Shown here in pieces: positions 27,535 to 36,725 of a stretch of DNA of 64,000 nt. The stretch covers positions 1-64,000 of the forward strand of contig JAUIIB010000014.1 in NCBI GenBank assembly GCA_030431985.1, given 5' to 3'. The notes under the pieces are model-generated. The model did not search any database, was not told the origin of the DNA, and worked only from the letters and a program-made list of their open reading frames with translations. The translations under genes were made by a program, and so were the position numbers. The DNA comes from Gammaproteobacteria bacterium. GTDB taxonomy: Bacteria > Pseudomonadota > Gammaproteobacteria > Burkholderiales > Nitrosomonadaceae. Within the stretch, counting starts at the first letter, position 1, and the number at the start of each line of letters is the position of its first letter.

Positions 27535-28188
27535 CTACTCTTCGGTTGATTCTGCTTCTGCTTCTGTATCTCCTTCGTCTTCACCAGCTTCTGCTTCGGT
27601 TTCTTCACTGGACAGAACAGCGCGCGGGATCGTGATCGTAACCATAGCCTGGTCATCTCCTTTCGCCAGCGCAGTAATCTCAACATTTTCAGGCACTTCG
27701 ATATCACTTAAATGCATGGTATGACCGGCATCCAGATCAATCAAATCCACCGTGATAAATTCAGGCAAATCTTTGGGCAAACAGGTCACATCGACTTCCG
27801 TGATCACATGCGTCACAATACCGCCTGATGTCTTAACACCCGGCGCAACGTCGGCATTAATAAAGTGTAGGGGCACCTTCATATGAATTTTCTTCTTGGG
27901 ATCTACACGCTGAAAATCAACATGCAGTACCAATGACTTATACGGATGCATTTGCACATCACGCAATAACACCTGCTCTTTGTTTCCGTCAATATTCAAT
28001 GTCAGGATAGATGCATGAAACGCTTCCAATTCAAGCTTATGAAACATATCGTTATGATCAAGCTCAATGGACTGAGGCTCGCCATCTCCACCATAGATGA
28101 TACCCGGCAACTTGCCGGAAGCACGCAGGCGGCGGCTCGCACCTTTCCCCTGCAGCGTGCGCTTATCAGCATTAACTTCAATTTTCAT
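27535..28188 (-). CDS. rplY: 50S ribosomal protein L25 / general stress protein Ctc
   Basis: A 217-residue long-form L25 (CTC type) that binds 5S rRNA. The N-terminal L25 domain includes [19 protein letters not shown]; a C-terminal TL5-type beta domain covers about residues 95-190, followed by an acidic Glu-rich tail. GGAG seven bases before the ATG at 28188 decides the start over a codon 15 bp upstream. It follows prs, as in most betaproteobacteria. Confidence 0.96.
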   Translation of the reverse strand: MKIEVNADKRTLQGKGASRRLRASGKLPGIIYGGDGEPQSIELDHNDMFHKLELEAFHASILTLNIDGNKEQVLLRDVQMHPYKSLVLHVDFQRVDPKKKIHMKVPLHFINADVAPGVKTSGGIVTHVITEVDVTCLPKDLPEFITVDLIDLDAGHTMHLSDIEVPENVEITALAKGDDQAMVTITIPRAVLSSEETEAEAGEDEGDTEAEAESTEE

Positions 28189-28251
28189 TTTATTTCTCCA
28201 CAATTAAATTTGTTCGCGACCAAACAAATCGATTAAACACGAGTGAAAAAT

Positions 28252-29202
28252 TCACTCCATAAATAGCGAGCTAAGAGAGCTCTCATTACTGATACGTACC
28301 ATTGTCTCTGCTAGCAAACCCGCAATACTCAGCTGACTGATTTTCTCGCATGCAACTGACTCCTCACTCAATGGTATCGTATCTGTAACCACCAGCTTAT
28401 CAAGATTTGAGTTTTCAATACATTCGATAGCCTTACCCGATAAAACCGGATGAGTTGAATAAGCAATTACCGCAACGGCTCCCTCGTCTTTCAGTGCATC
28501 GGCAGCTTTACACAACGTATTGGCAGTATCGACTAAATCGTCAATTATGACACATGTCCTGCCTTTTACTTCACCGATAATATTCATGATCCTGGCTTCA
28601 TTTGGTTTTGGGCGGCGTTTATCGATAATCGCCAGATCACATTCCAAACGCTTCGCCATGTGCCTTGCCCGTACTACCCCTCCTACGTCCGGTGAAACCA
28701 CAACGAGATTTTGATAATTATGTTTCCAGACATCCCCCAAAAGAATAGGCATGCCGTAAATATTATCGACTGGAATATCAAAAAAACCCTGAATCTGGTC
28801 CGAATGCAAATCCATCGTCAGTACGCGATCAACACCAACACTCGTTAACATGTTGGCAACCACTTTAGCAGTAATCGGCACTCTAACCGAACGCGGCCTT
28901 CGATCCTGCCGAGCGTAACCAAAATAAGGAATGGCGGTAGTTATCCGTCCCGCAGAAGCACGCTTTAATGCATCTACCATAACCAGTATTTCCATCAAAC
29001 TGTCGTTAGTAGGTGCACAAGTGGACTGTAAAACAAACACGTCTTTTCCACGAACATTCTCGAGAATTTCCACCATAACTTCACCATCACTAAAGCGCCC
29101 CACTGTCGCCCGCCCAAGATGGATATTCAAATGTTTTACCACATCCTGCGCCAGCTTCGGATGAGCTGTGCCGGTGAAAACCATTAAACTGTCGTATGAC
29201 AT
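28252..29202 (-). CDS. prs: Ribose-phosphate pyrophosphokinase
   Basis: A 316-residue PRPP synthetase (ribose 5-phosphate plus ATP to PRPP plus AMP) feeding nucleotide, His and Trp synthesis. Visible are [51 protein letters not shown] and the PRPP loop [12 protein letters not shown]. The start could also be the Met seven codons later ([12 protein letters not shown]), as many family members begin near there. It follows tRNA-Gln. Confidence 0.97.
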   Translation of the reverse strand: MSYDSLMVFTGTAHPKLAQDVVKHLNIHLGRATVGRFSDGEVMVEILENVRGKDVFVLQSTCAPTNDSLMEILVMVDALKRASAGRITTAIPYFGYARQDRRPRSVRVPITAKVVANMLTSVGVDRVLTMDLHSDQIQGFFDIPVDNIYGMPILLGDVWKHNYQNLVVVSPDVGGVVRARHMAKRLECDLAIIDKRRPKPNEARIMNIIGEVKGRTCVIIDDLVDTANTLCKAADALKDEGAVAVIAYSTHPVLSGKAIECIENSNLDKLVVTDTIPLSEESVACEKISQLSIAGLLAETMVRISNESSLSSLFME

Positions 29203-29374
29203 GTCATTGAATTTAATATATAAACTAGGAAGCTCGAGAATATCTACAGTTTAAAACAAAACTGCGAATAGATGCCGCTCATAATTTTCACCATCTATTT
29301 TTCACAAACACTATTCTCACTGTATTGCAAGCAAGCATAATCATGGCATATGCCTGATGGTACTTGTTTTAAAT

Positions 29375-29449
29375 TGGCTGGGGAGGTAGGGATCGAACCT
29401 ACGTATGCCGGAATCAAAATCCGGTGCCTTACCACTTGGCTACTCCCCA
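29375..29449 (-). tRNA. tRNA-Gln (anticodon UUG)
   Basis: A 75-nt cloverleaf with CCA encoded. The acceptor stem TGGGGAG/CTCCCCA has seven pairs. The anticodon loop TTTTGAT gives TTG, read as Gln (CAA). The T arm contains GGTTCGATCC. It lies between ispE and prs in the same direction and is probably processed from their transcript. Its first bases overlap the ispE stop codon. Confidence 0.97.
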
Positions 29450-30297
29450 TTATTATTTAATAGACCGCGCATTGGATGATAATCCAATCCACGTGCTACA
29501 AAACCCGTCATACCCGCTGGAATGTTAGCGTACGCTGCATTTGCCTCGGCTTCTGTTGAGAACTCCGCAAAAACACACGCACCTGATCCGCTCATGGCTG
29601 CTATTGTAGTATTTTCTAACTGCTTTAGCCAATCCAATCCAATCGCCACTTCCGGATAAAGACGACACACCACAGGCTCAAGATCGTTATGACCCTGTCC
29701 TATGGAAAAGCCCGGTATTTTGATGGGAATTGTATTTCGTGTCAATTCTTTATTGGAAAAAATTTCCACAGTCGATACATGGACAGGAGGAATAAGAACC
29801 AAATACCAGGCAACCGGCAATTTTATGGCAGACAGCTTTTCACCGACACCTTCCGCAAACGCATTCTCTCCAAAAATAAAAACCGGCACATCAGCACCAA
29901 GCTGCAGCCCCAACTCCAATAGCGTATTTTTTTTCCAGTTTAAATTCCAGAGCCGATTCAACGCCATCAATGTCGTTGCTGCATTTGAACTACCGCCTCC
30001 AAGCCCGCCTCCCATGGGAATTTGTTTTTTCAAGACAATGTCAACACCCAGAGTCGTCCCACTATTATCCTGCAGGCATTTTGCGGCCTGTACGCACAAA
30101 TTCTGCTCCTCAGGAACATTCAGTGTAGCTGCGGTTAACTTTATCTGTCCGTCATCCCGCAATTCAAAACTTAACTCATCCGAAAAATCCAGTAACCGGA
30201 AAACGGTTTGCAACAAATGATAACCATCAGCTCTTTGACCCACGACATGCAAAAAAAGATTGAGTTTGGCAGGCGCCGGACAAGTCATTCTTGCCAT
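29440..30297 (-). CDS. ispE: 4-diphosphocytidyl-2-C-methyl-D-erythritol kinase
   Basis: A 285-residue GHMP kinase of the non-mevalonate (MEP) isoprenoid pathway. Landmarks are CPAPAKLNLFLHVVGQRADGYH, the ATP-binding PMGGGLGGGSSNA and the GSGACVFAEF glycine loop. The last ten bases, including the TAG stop, lie inside the 5' end of tRNA-Gln. It follows lolB, as in many beta- and gammaproteobacteria. Confidence 0.96.
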   Translation of the reverse strand: MARMTCPAPAKLNLFLHVVGQRADGYHLLQTVFRLLDFSDELSFELRDDGQIKLTAATLNVPEEQNLCVQAAKCLQDNSGTTLGVDIVLKKQIPMGGGLGGGSSNAATTLMALNRLWNLNWKKNTLLELGLQLGADVPVFIFGENAFAEGVGEKLSAIKLPVAWYLVLIPPVHVSTVEIFSNKELTRNTIPIKIPGFSIGQGHNDLEPVVCRLYPEVAIGLDWLKQLENTTIAAMSGSGACVFAEFSTEAEANAAYANIPAGMTGFVARGLDYHPMRGLLNNNGE

Positions 30298-30327
30298 AAC
30301 AATCGTCGCATTTAACTTGATACCCCG

Positions 30328-31011
30328 TTAAATTTTAATCCAGTCATCAATAACCATTCGAATGTTTAAATCCTCAAACTGCAACTTAATAATTCTGGGA
30401 CGGACAACTGTGTGCACGGAGGACTTTGCTGCATCTTTATCATGCCTAAACATAATTTCCCAGCCATTCTGCCGGATCGCGACGGTCCGATCCTCACTAT
30501 CCAGATCGACCGAAGCCGCGCTTTGAGGTGAATGCAATCCCTGCACCCAATACTGCAAGCCATCTAAAGGCAAACGCCACCCAAGCATGTTTGCTGTCAG
30601 ATCTTCCACATTTCGAGCACGAAAAACCTCTTGTTTGGAAGTAATAAAACTGACACTTTCCTGGTTTCTATTAATTTCGGCAACGGCTTGGCCCAATGGT
30701 GATAACAATAAAACAGTATCATCGTACACAGTATGACGCCAGCGCACACCGCCGGAAAAACGCTGTTGTGCGTTATGCACAGACACTCGGCCAATCAATT
30801 CAAAATTGTCAGCTGCGGCATTTTGATGTGTCGCCGTAGATTCATATTCAATCGTTCTGACAACGGTCCCTGTTTGCGTTGTCAATGTCGAACAACTGCA
30901 CAACACAGGCATAATAATAATGAGAAATTTCCACCATAGGCTACAATTTGGACTACGGTTCTGCTCCACCTTTGCAAAAATAATTCGATAGCTTACGGTT
31001 TCTGGACGCAT
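30328..31011 (-). CDS. lolB: Outer-membrane lipoprotein receptor LolB
   Basis: A 227-residue lipoprotein that accepts lipoproteins from LolA and inserts them in the outer membrane. It has a lipobox (LCSC) near residue 40, and then FELIGRVSVHNAQQRFSGGVRWRH, LLSPLGQAVAEI and LPLDGLQYWVQG, typical of LolB. The N-terminal segment before the lipobox is long (about 39 residues), so the true start may be downstream. It is next to ispE, the usual neighbour. Confidence 0.9.
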   Translation of the reverse strand: MRPETVSYRIIFAKVEQNRSPNCSLWWKFLIIIMPVLCSCSTLTTQTGTVVRTIEYESTATHQNAAADNFELIGRVSVHNAQQRFSGGVRWRHTVYDDTVLLLSPLGQAVAEINRNQESVSFITSKQEVFRARNVEDLTANMLGWRLPLDGLQYWVQGLHSPQSAASVDLDSEDRTVAIRQNGWEIMFRHDKDAAKSSVHTVVRPRIIKLQFEDLNIRMVIDDWIKI

Positions 31012-31087
31012 GGGAAAAGAATCATCATGTCATACTAAAATTTAGCAAGACCGACAACCGGAATTTCTCCTATGTATTGATAATCAA

Positions 31088-31381
31088 TCAGATGTTAACT
31101 TGCTCGTCTTTGACTTCTTCAGTTTCCGATTGAAATTCAGGCAGCACGATATTCAATTCTAATGTCTCCTGATTATCATCCTGTTCAAATTTAACTGAAA
31201 TAGCCTCTTGGTCAACATTGACATACTTACGCACGACTTCAAGCAACTCTTGCTGTAGTTGCGGAAGATAGGAAGGCCTGTTTCGTTCGACACGTTGATG
31301 TGCAACCAGAATTTGCAATCTTTCTTTTGCAATTTCAGCAGTTTTGGGCTTGGACAGCCTGAAAAAATCCAACAAACTCAT
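31088..31381 (-). CDS. minE: Cell-division topological specificity factor MinE
   Basis: A 97-residue MinE, which displaces MinC-MinD from midcell. The ATG at 31381 follows GGAGG and gives the family start MSLLDFFR; an in-frame upstream Met is rejected. The anti-MinCD helix (KERLQILVAHQR) and the topological specificity domain are present. The C-terminal tail is extended and acidic by about ten residues relative to E. coli. One base separates it from minD. Confidence 0.96.
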   Translation of the reverse strand: MSLLDFFRLSKPKTAEIAKERLQILVAHQRVERNRPSYLPQLQQELLEVVRKYVNVDQEAISVKFEQDDNQETLELNIVLPEFQSETEEVKDEQVNI

Positions 31382-31382
31382 A

Positions 31383-32189
31383 TCAGCCTCCGAAAAGCTT
31401 CCTAAAAAATCCTTGTTTACTTTCAATAAACCGGTGTGGACGCTCTTCTCCTAGATAACGCGCAATAACATCTTCATACGCCTGACCCGCTTCACTTTTT
31501 TCATCAAGAATTACCGGAATACCAGCATTTGAAGCTGATAATACTGATTTCGATTCGGGAATAATTCCAAGCAAATGCAATGATAAAATATCTTGCACAT
31601 CTTCCAAACCAAGCATCTCACCTGATTTCACCCGGTTAGGATCATAACGCGTCAACAGCAGATATTCCCTAATCGGCTCTTCATTTTGTTCAGCACGGCG
31701 CGACTTACTGGCAAGTATGCCCAATATACGATCCGAATCACGAACAGAAGACACCTCAGGATTTGTCACAACAAATGCATCATCAGCGAAATATAGAGCA
31801 AGATTTGCGCCTTTTTCAATACCCGCAGGAGAATCACAAACAATGTATTTAAAATCCGCAGACAATTCATCCAATACTTTGCCTACACCTTCTCTTGTCA
31901 GCGCGTCTTTATCCCGCGTTTGCGAAGCAGGCAAGATATATAACTGATCACAGTTTTTATCACGAATCAACGCCTGATTCAGGCTTGCCTCACCATTAAT
32001 GACATTAATAAAATCATAAACAACTCGGCGCTCGCAACCCATGATCAGGTCCAGATTACGTAACCCGACATCAAAATCAATGACTGCAGTTTTGTGACCT
32101 TTTTTTGCCAAACCCATGGCAATCGCAGCACTCGTCGTTGTTTTACCAACACCGCCTTTTCCCGATGTTACAACAATAATTCTCGCCAA
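31383..32189 (-). CDS. minD: Septum-site-determining ATPase MinD
   Basis: A 268-residue deviant Walker ATPase: VVTSGKGGVGKTT (signature Lys), DFDVGLRNLDLIMG, CDSPAGIEKGA. The C-terminal amphipathic membrane-targeting helix ends FFRKLFGG. With MinC and MinE it oscillates to block polar septation. It is 23 bp after minC. Confidence 0.97.
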   Translation of the reverse strand: MARIIVVTSGKGGVGKTTTSAAIAMGLAKKGHKTAVIDFDVGLRNLDLIMGCERRVVYDFINVINGEASLNQALIRDKNCDQLYILPASQTRDKDALTREGVGKVLDELSADFKYIVCDSPAGIEKGANLALYFADDAFVVTNPEVSSVRDSDRILGILASKSRRAEQNEEPIREYLLLTRYDPNRVKSGEMLGLEDVQDILSLHLLGIIPESKSVLSASNAGIPVILDEKSEAGQAYEDVIARYLGEERPHRFIESKQGFFRKLFGG

Positions 32190-32212
32190 TTGAGTCTCCT
32201 TAGCTAAAATTT

Positions 32213-33064
32213 CTAGGCAATTTCTTTAATAATCAACGCATGATCTTGCAAAAAAACCTGCATTGGTTTTTTTTGCATGGGTGTAGTGATATGCTCGCTC
32301 GTTTTGTAGTCACCTGCTATAGAAACAAGCTCGGCCTGTAAGTCCAAACAGAAAATCCGTGCATTAATATTTCCCTGGACACCAGCTAATGCACGGCCAC
32401 GCAATGTATTATAGACATGAATATCACCTTCAGCCATAATCTCAGCGCCAGCACTGACCTGAGACATGACGACCAGATCGCCCTGCGCATAAATCCGTTG
32501 ACCGGAACGTACAGGCTGTGAAATCAAAGTAGATCTGGCCGGTACGGTGGTAACGACAGATTGCTCGATTTTTTCCGCAGAATCCGGCGCGGCCGTTGCT
32601 TTTGATTCTTGTTGACAACCCGCATTATTTGAATTGTGTTCCGCAGACGAATCATCATTACCCTGCACCACCGGCTTCTCTTCCTGAGAGGAGTTTTTAT
32701 CCCGCGCAGCAGCACCGTTTTCATGTTCCTGCCCTGTATCAACAGGTATTGATAACTTTTTGGCTTGTTTATTTTGTTGGTCATTACCACCCCGCAGACC
32801 AATTGGGAACAAACCAATCTTACGCAACATATCAACGATTTCTGGCACTTTAAAATCTTGATTGAATTCGTTTAATGTGCGCACATCAATGATCAACGGG
32901 GAATGTTTGAAAAAATCCGGCGCAAGACTGATTTTTTCCTGTAACGACTGTTCGATTGCTGCAAGATCATTGCTATGAAGAATCAAGATTGGTGAGAAAA
33001 AAGTACTACTCTTGAATTCAAGAACAGACGATGTATTAGGCATTTTTTGTGGATTTTTCGACAT
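32213..33064 (-). CDS. minC: Septum-site-determining protein MinC
   Basis: A 283-residue FtsZ inhibitor. The N-terminal domain (about 10-100) has FKSSTFFSPILIL and PLIIDVRTL. The C-terminal beta-helix (about 180-283) has QPVRSGQRIYAQGDLVVM, GAEIMAEGDIHVYNTLRGRALAG and ARIFCLDLQAELVSIAG. The two are joined by a hydrophilic linker of about 70 residues rich in Gln, Glu, Asn and Ser, longer than in E. coli (231 residues). It is the first gene of minCDE. Confidence 0.96.
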   Translation of the reverse strand: MSKNPQKMPNTSSVLEFKSSTFFSPILILHSNDLAAIEQSLQEKISLAPDFFKHSPLIIDVRTLNEFNQDFKVPEIVDMLRKIGLFPIGLRGGNDQQNKQAKKLSIPVDTGQEHENGAAARDKNSSQEEKPVVQGNDDSSAEHNSNNAGCQQESKATAAPDSAEKIEQSVVTTVPARSTLISQPVRSGQRIYAQGDLVVMSQVSAGAEIMAEGDIHVYNTLRGRALAGVQGNINARIFCLDLQAELVSIAGDYKTSEHITTPMQKKPMQVFLQDHALIIKEIA

Positions 33065-33379
33065 CAGTTGTTCAATTGGTTATGGACTTATTATAGATCA
33101 GTACAGACAATATTCATATTGCTATCAAAATCCTGCCTCCTGCTATTACCCCCTCAATCACTTGCATCACATCTCTTTTTATGTATGATCAGCGATTAAT
33201 CATTTATAACCTTCATCATGTATCAACACCATACATACTGAAATAATTTGGCTCAGGTCATTATAACCGGATTATGATTTTAGAGTGCGCATTACTCAAA
33301 ATGTAATTGATTCACAACTCACTTTCAACGGCATTGATAGTCTTTCTATGTTAAAACATTTGATTAACACACAACAATT
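33065..33379. other. Divergent promoter region minC / unknown membrane protein
   Basis: 315 bp of A/T-rich sequence between two divergent genes. No RNA gene, repeat or clear operator was recognised. Confidence 0.4.
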
Positions 33380-34642
33380 ATGGTTCATAAGCTACTTAGA
33401 CTAATGACTACTTGCCTGCTTCTTATTTTACTTGTATTAGGCTTGTTTCTATTTTTAATCGTCGATCAGAAACCACATACCGATCGACTGACACGCGTAA
33501 CGCATGAACACATTGAAAGGCTGAAACAGACTTTTGATCACCACCGTCATAACCTTCAAAACAACCGAAAAAAACAACACGGAACACTCTCACTGAATCC
33601 CGAAGACGTTAATGTTGCGATCAATTATCTGGCGAAACATTTTGTCCGTGGTCAAGCACGCATACATACCGCAAACCGTAGCGCATCACTTCAGGTCAGC
33701 ATACCACTAGCCGCGCAAATCATCACGGGGTACATCAATCTAAAAGCTACCCTAATAGAAACAGAAGCACTTCCACAGCTACGATCAGTTACTTTAGGAC
33801 GCATCCCAATACCTGATTTTCTCAGTAAATTTCTGGTTACTCATTTCATCCAATGGCTGCACAACCACCCAACCTTCAACAGTAGTATTAAAATCATCCA
33901 GCAGGTTCAAATGACACCCCAAACCCTCACCATCAGATATTTGTGGCAAGGCGGCTCGGGAGAGTCGGGCAACTATTTTTCTGTACTTAGCAAATCAGAA
34001 CAAAACCGCGTCAGTCGCTACTACAATTTGCTAACACATAACAATCAACAATTAACCGTACAAACACTATCGCAGGTATTATTCCCGGTAATGCGAATGG
34101 CCGCAAAGTTCTCGAAGAATAATCCCGCACCACAAGAAAACCGCGCAGCAATTTTAGCTGCAACATTCTACATCATGGGTTTACCACTTAAATATTTAGT
34201 ACCGGAATATATTAAAGAATCCGTTGTACGACGTCCAACAGTTACTCTCGATGGTCGTCAAGATTTTGCTCAGCACTTCATAATCTCAGCTGCAATTACG
34301 GCTTATGCCGACACTATATTATCCGACGCCATCGGTCTTTATAAAGAAATTGAGGACAAACGCAGCGGCAGCGGTTTTTCTTTCAACGACATCGCTGCAG
34401 ATCGGGCCGGGACCCGATTTGGCGCACACGCGACAGCCAGCCACCCTAAAGCCACTCAATTACAACAATGGGTTATCCAGGAAATTGACGATAAAAAACT
34501 GATGCCCGAATGGGCCGACCTTCCGGAATCTCTGTCTAAAACTGCATTCATGCAGCAATACGGCAATCTAAATTCTCCCGCTTATCACGCCATGATGGGC
34601 ACGATCGAACAACGCGTTGCAGCATTACCTTTTATAGATTGA
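33380..34642 (+). CDS. Membrane-anchored protein of unknown function
   Basis: A 420-residue protein with one N-terminal membrane helix (about 8-28); the rest is predicted to be periplasmic. A segment around residues 290-345 (RQDFAQHFIISAAITAYADTI, KEIEDKRSGSGFSFNDIAADRAGTRFG) looks like a conserved uncharacterised domain that I have the impression of seeing in other proteobacterial hypothetical proteins. It is rich in His and Gln near the N terminus. It lies alone between minC (divergent) and a TPR gene (convergent). No function assigned. Confidence 0.75.
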   Translation: MVHKLLRLMTTCLLLILLVLGLFLFLIVDQKPHTDRLTRVTHEHIERLKQTFDHHRHNLQNNRKKQHGTLSLNPEDVNVAINYLAKHFVRGQARIHTANRSASLQVSIPLAAQIITGYINLKATLIETEALPQLRSVTLGRIPIPDFLSKFLVTHFIQWLHNHPTFNSSIKIIQQVQMTPQTLTIRYLWQGGSGESGNYFSVLSKSEQNRVSRYYNLLTHNNQQLTVQTLSQVLFPVMRMAAKFSKNNPAPQENRAAILAATFYIMGLPLKYLVPEYIKESVVRRPTVTLDGRQDFAQHFIISAAITAYADTILSDAIGLYKEIEDKRSGSGFSFNDIAADRAGTRFGAHATASHPKATQLQQWVIQEIDDKKLMPEWADLPESLSKTAFMQQYGNLNSPAYHAMMGTIEQRVAALPFID

Positions 34643-34681
34643 CCATCAACGCTACTTGATCGCTTAGACACCCGGTGAACA

Positions 34682-36439
34682 TTATTGCTTTAATCGCTTG
34701 ATTGTCTCCAGAAGCATCTCATTCTCCGGATCTTTTTCCAGCGCAGTTCTCCAGACATCTTCAGCATCCTCACGCGCACCTTTCGCCCACAATACTTCCC
34801 CCAGATGTGCTGCAATTTCAGAGTCCTGGCTGATAGAAAACGCGCGACTTAAATAAAACAAGCTGTCCGTCGTATTACCCATACGATAATAAACCCATCC
34901 TAAACTGTCCATGATATATGGATCGTCAGGCGATAACTCGACAGCCTTTTTGATGAGACTCAAAGCCTCAGGCAAATGCAAGCCGCGCTCAGCAAAACTA
35001 TAACCCAGAGCATTGTATGCGTGCGCGTTATCCGGTTTAATTTCTATCAATTTTCGCAAGTCGCGCTCGAGAATCTCAAACTTCCCGACCTTGTCTGCTG
35101 CCAGCGCATGGTCGTACAACAATTCCGGATAATCAGGAAATTTTTCCAGGCCGCGGTCAAGTATCCTGAATACTTCGTCGAAGGAGCCGGTTCGCCGCAT
35201 GATTTGCGCCTCTGCCAGAATCAAATGCGCCGTTTGCTGATCATTTGCAGCCGGAAGCTGCTGAATATGCAAGCGCGCATCTTCGATACGCCCCTTTTGC
35301 GCCAACAAATCAGCATAACGAATCTGCGCAGGCAGATAACGCCCACCTCTTTTTACCTGATTGTAATACTCCATTGCCAGATCAGTTTGCTGCGTCTCTT
35401 CGTAAACTCTAGCCAGGTGAAAATAAATGGCACTGGTATCCGGATAACCATTGGCTAACGCTTTTTTTAGACTGAGCTCAGTCATATCAAAATCATTCAA
35501 CTCAGTCGAGATCAAACCAACCACAACCATAATCTCGGCATCTTCCTGATTATTGTCAAACAGCATACGCAATTGTTCGCGAGCCAGTTCTTTTTCATTC
35601 AGTTCAACCAGGAGCCGAGTGTAAGCAATCCGCACTTCATCCGAATCGGGATATTTTTTTAACTGTGTCTGATAAAAATTAGCAGCATCTATGTTGGAAT
35701 GACGTTGCAGCATTCTGCCGCTTTGAACGGCAGCGAGCTCCCAATCCGGACGTAACGAAAGTGCCTCATCCATTTCAGTTTCCGCGGTATCGTAATCTCC
35801 GGCAAACCAGGCTGCCTGAGAAATGGCAAAATGAACCTCAGGTAATTTCGGATAGGGTGCCGCGAGTCTTTGTATCAATCGCAATATTTCTCCCTTATTG
35901 GAATTACGGGATAGCAATTGATTAAGTTGCATAAACGCACCGCCTAGATTTTCCTTTTCCGTCGCCAGCAATAATTCAAGATGCGGATATGCCGCATCCA
36001 GTTTTCCGAGATTGACCAACATTGCAGCAAGCGTCTGACGCGCCTCGAGTGAATCCGGATCGTATTCGACCCACATTGATGCTGCCCTTTCAGCTGCAAA
36101 AGCCTGGCGTGCGTGCAACGCCACCTCGCTCGCTCGCTTCGCAATACGCGGATCCCGGGTTGCTTGCGCCAACTTTAAATAACGGCTGACGGCAATATCT
36201 AGATTGCCACGCTGCAACGCCGTCTCAGCCAGTAAAAAATCAAATAAAACGGGTGCAGTTAAATCCAATTTTGGCAACTTGGATTCATCAATCTGCTCGT
36301 CATTATCTGCCTGATCAGCATTTACCGACGCCGCGGTTTCGGATGTGTTTCCAGCTGTTGTAAGCTTATTTTGTACGGGTTGTTGAACGCATGCAGACAA
36401 CGCAAACACCAATAACAGCATGATAATGTTAAATTTCAT
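34682..36439 (-). CDS. Tetratricopeptide-repeat lipoprotein
   Basis: A 585-residue lipoprotein (lipobox ALSAC, Cys17) made almost wholly of TPR helices, at least ten, from about residue 55 to the end (for example AYNALGYSFAERGLHLPEAL and YIMDSLGWVYYRMGNTTDSL). In related bacteria a similar TPR protein sits upstream of lolB-ispE; here the min operon and an unknown gene lie between. It probably scaffolds an envelope complex. A MITE-like element is inserted about 50 bp upstream of its start. Confidence 0.85.
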   Translation of the reverse strand: MKFNIIMLLLVFALSACVQQPVQNKLTTAGNTSETAASVNADQADNDEQIDESKLPKLDLTAPVLFDFLLAETALQRGNLDIAVSRYLKLAQATRDPRIAKRASEVALHARQAFAAERAASMWVEYDPDSLEARQTLAAMLVNLGKLDAAYPHLELLLATEKENLGGAFMQLNQLLSRNSNKGEILRLIQRLAAPYPKLPEVHFAISQAAWFAGDYDTAETEMDEALSLRPDWELAAVQSGRMLQRHSNIDAANFYQTQLKKYPDSDEVRIAYTRLLVELNEKELAREQLRMLFDNNQEDAEIMVVVGLISTELNDFDMTELSLKKALANGYPDTSAIYFHLARVYEETQQTDLAMEYYNQVKRGGRYLPAQIRYADLLAQKGRIEDARLHIQQLPAANDQQTAHLILAEAQIMRRTGSFDEVFRILDRGLEKFPDYPELLYDHALAADKVGKFEILERDLRKLIEIKPDNAHAYNALGYSFAERGLHLPEALSLIKKAVELSPDDPYIMDSLGWVYYRMGNTTDSLFYLSRAFSISQDSEIAAHLGEVLWAKGAREDAEDVWRTALEKDPENEMLLETIKRLKQ

Positions 36440-36491
36440 GAAAAATCCAGAGACTAAATATATTCAAAAAAGCAGCGAACAAGGCTTTGCC

Positions 36492-36575
36492 TAGAGGGTG
36501 CCGTCATATTTTTCACAAACACGCATCAAAAATCTGCTCGCGCAAGAATGCACACAACTCATGACGACACCTCTA
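36492..36575. repeat. MITE-like short element, copy 1
   Basis: An 84-bp element flanked by imperfect inverted ends TAGAGGGTGCCGTCAT and ATGACGACACCTCTA. It is similar in its ends and in an inner part (ATCTGCTCGCGC region) to the reverse complement of 53374-53474. No transposase is encoded, and no target duplication was established. Confidence 0.65.
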
Positions 36576-36725
36576 GTAAAATAAAAACTGGCTTGACAAA
36601 CTATCCGACATTTTTTCCATTTTAATAGATTCCATCTTACTTTTATATACCGGTAGAAAACAAATATTCCTGATTCATATTGAAACGAATATTTCCATCC
36701 ACACTGGCATCAATCTGAATATAAC

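Noticed and set aside
29702-30220. A 172-codon frame opposite ispE
   Set aside because: ispE is unambiguous by its kinase motifs; the opposite frame is a by-product of its codon use.
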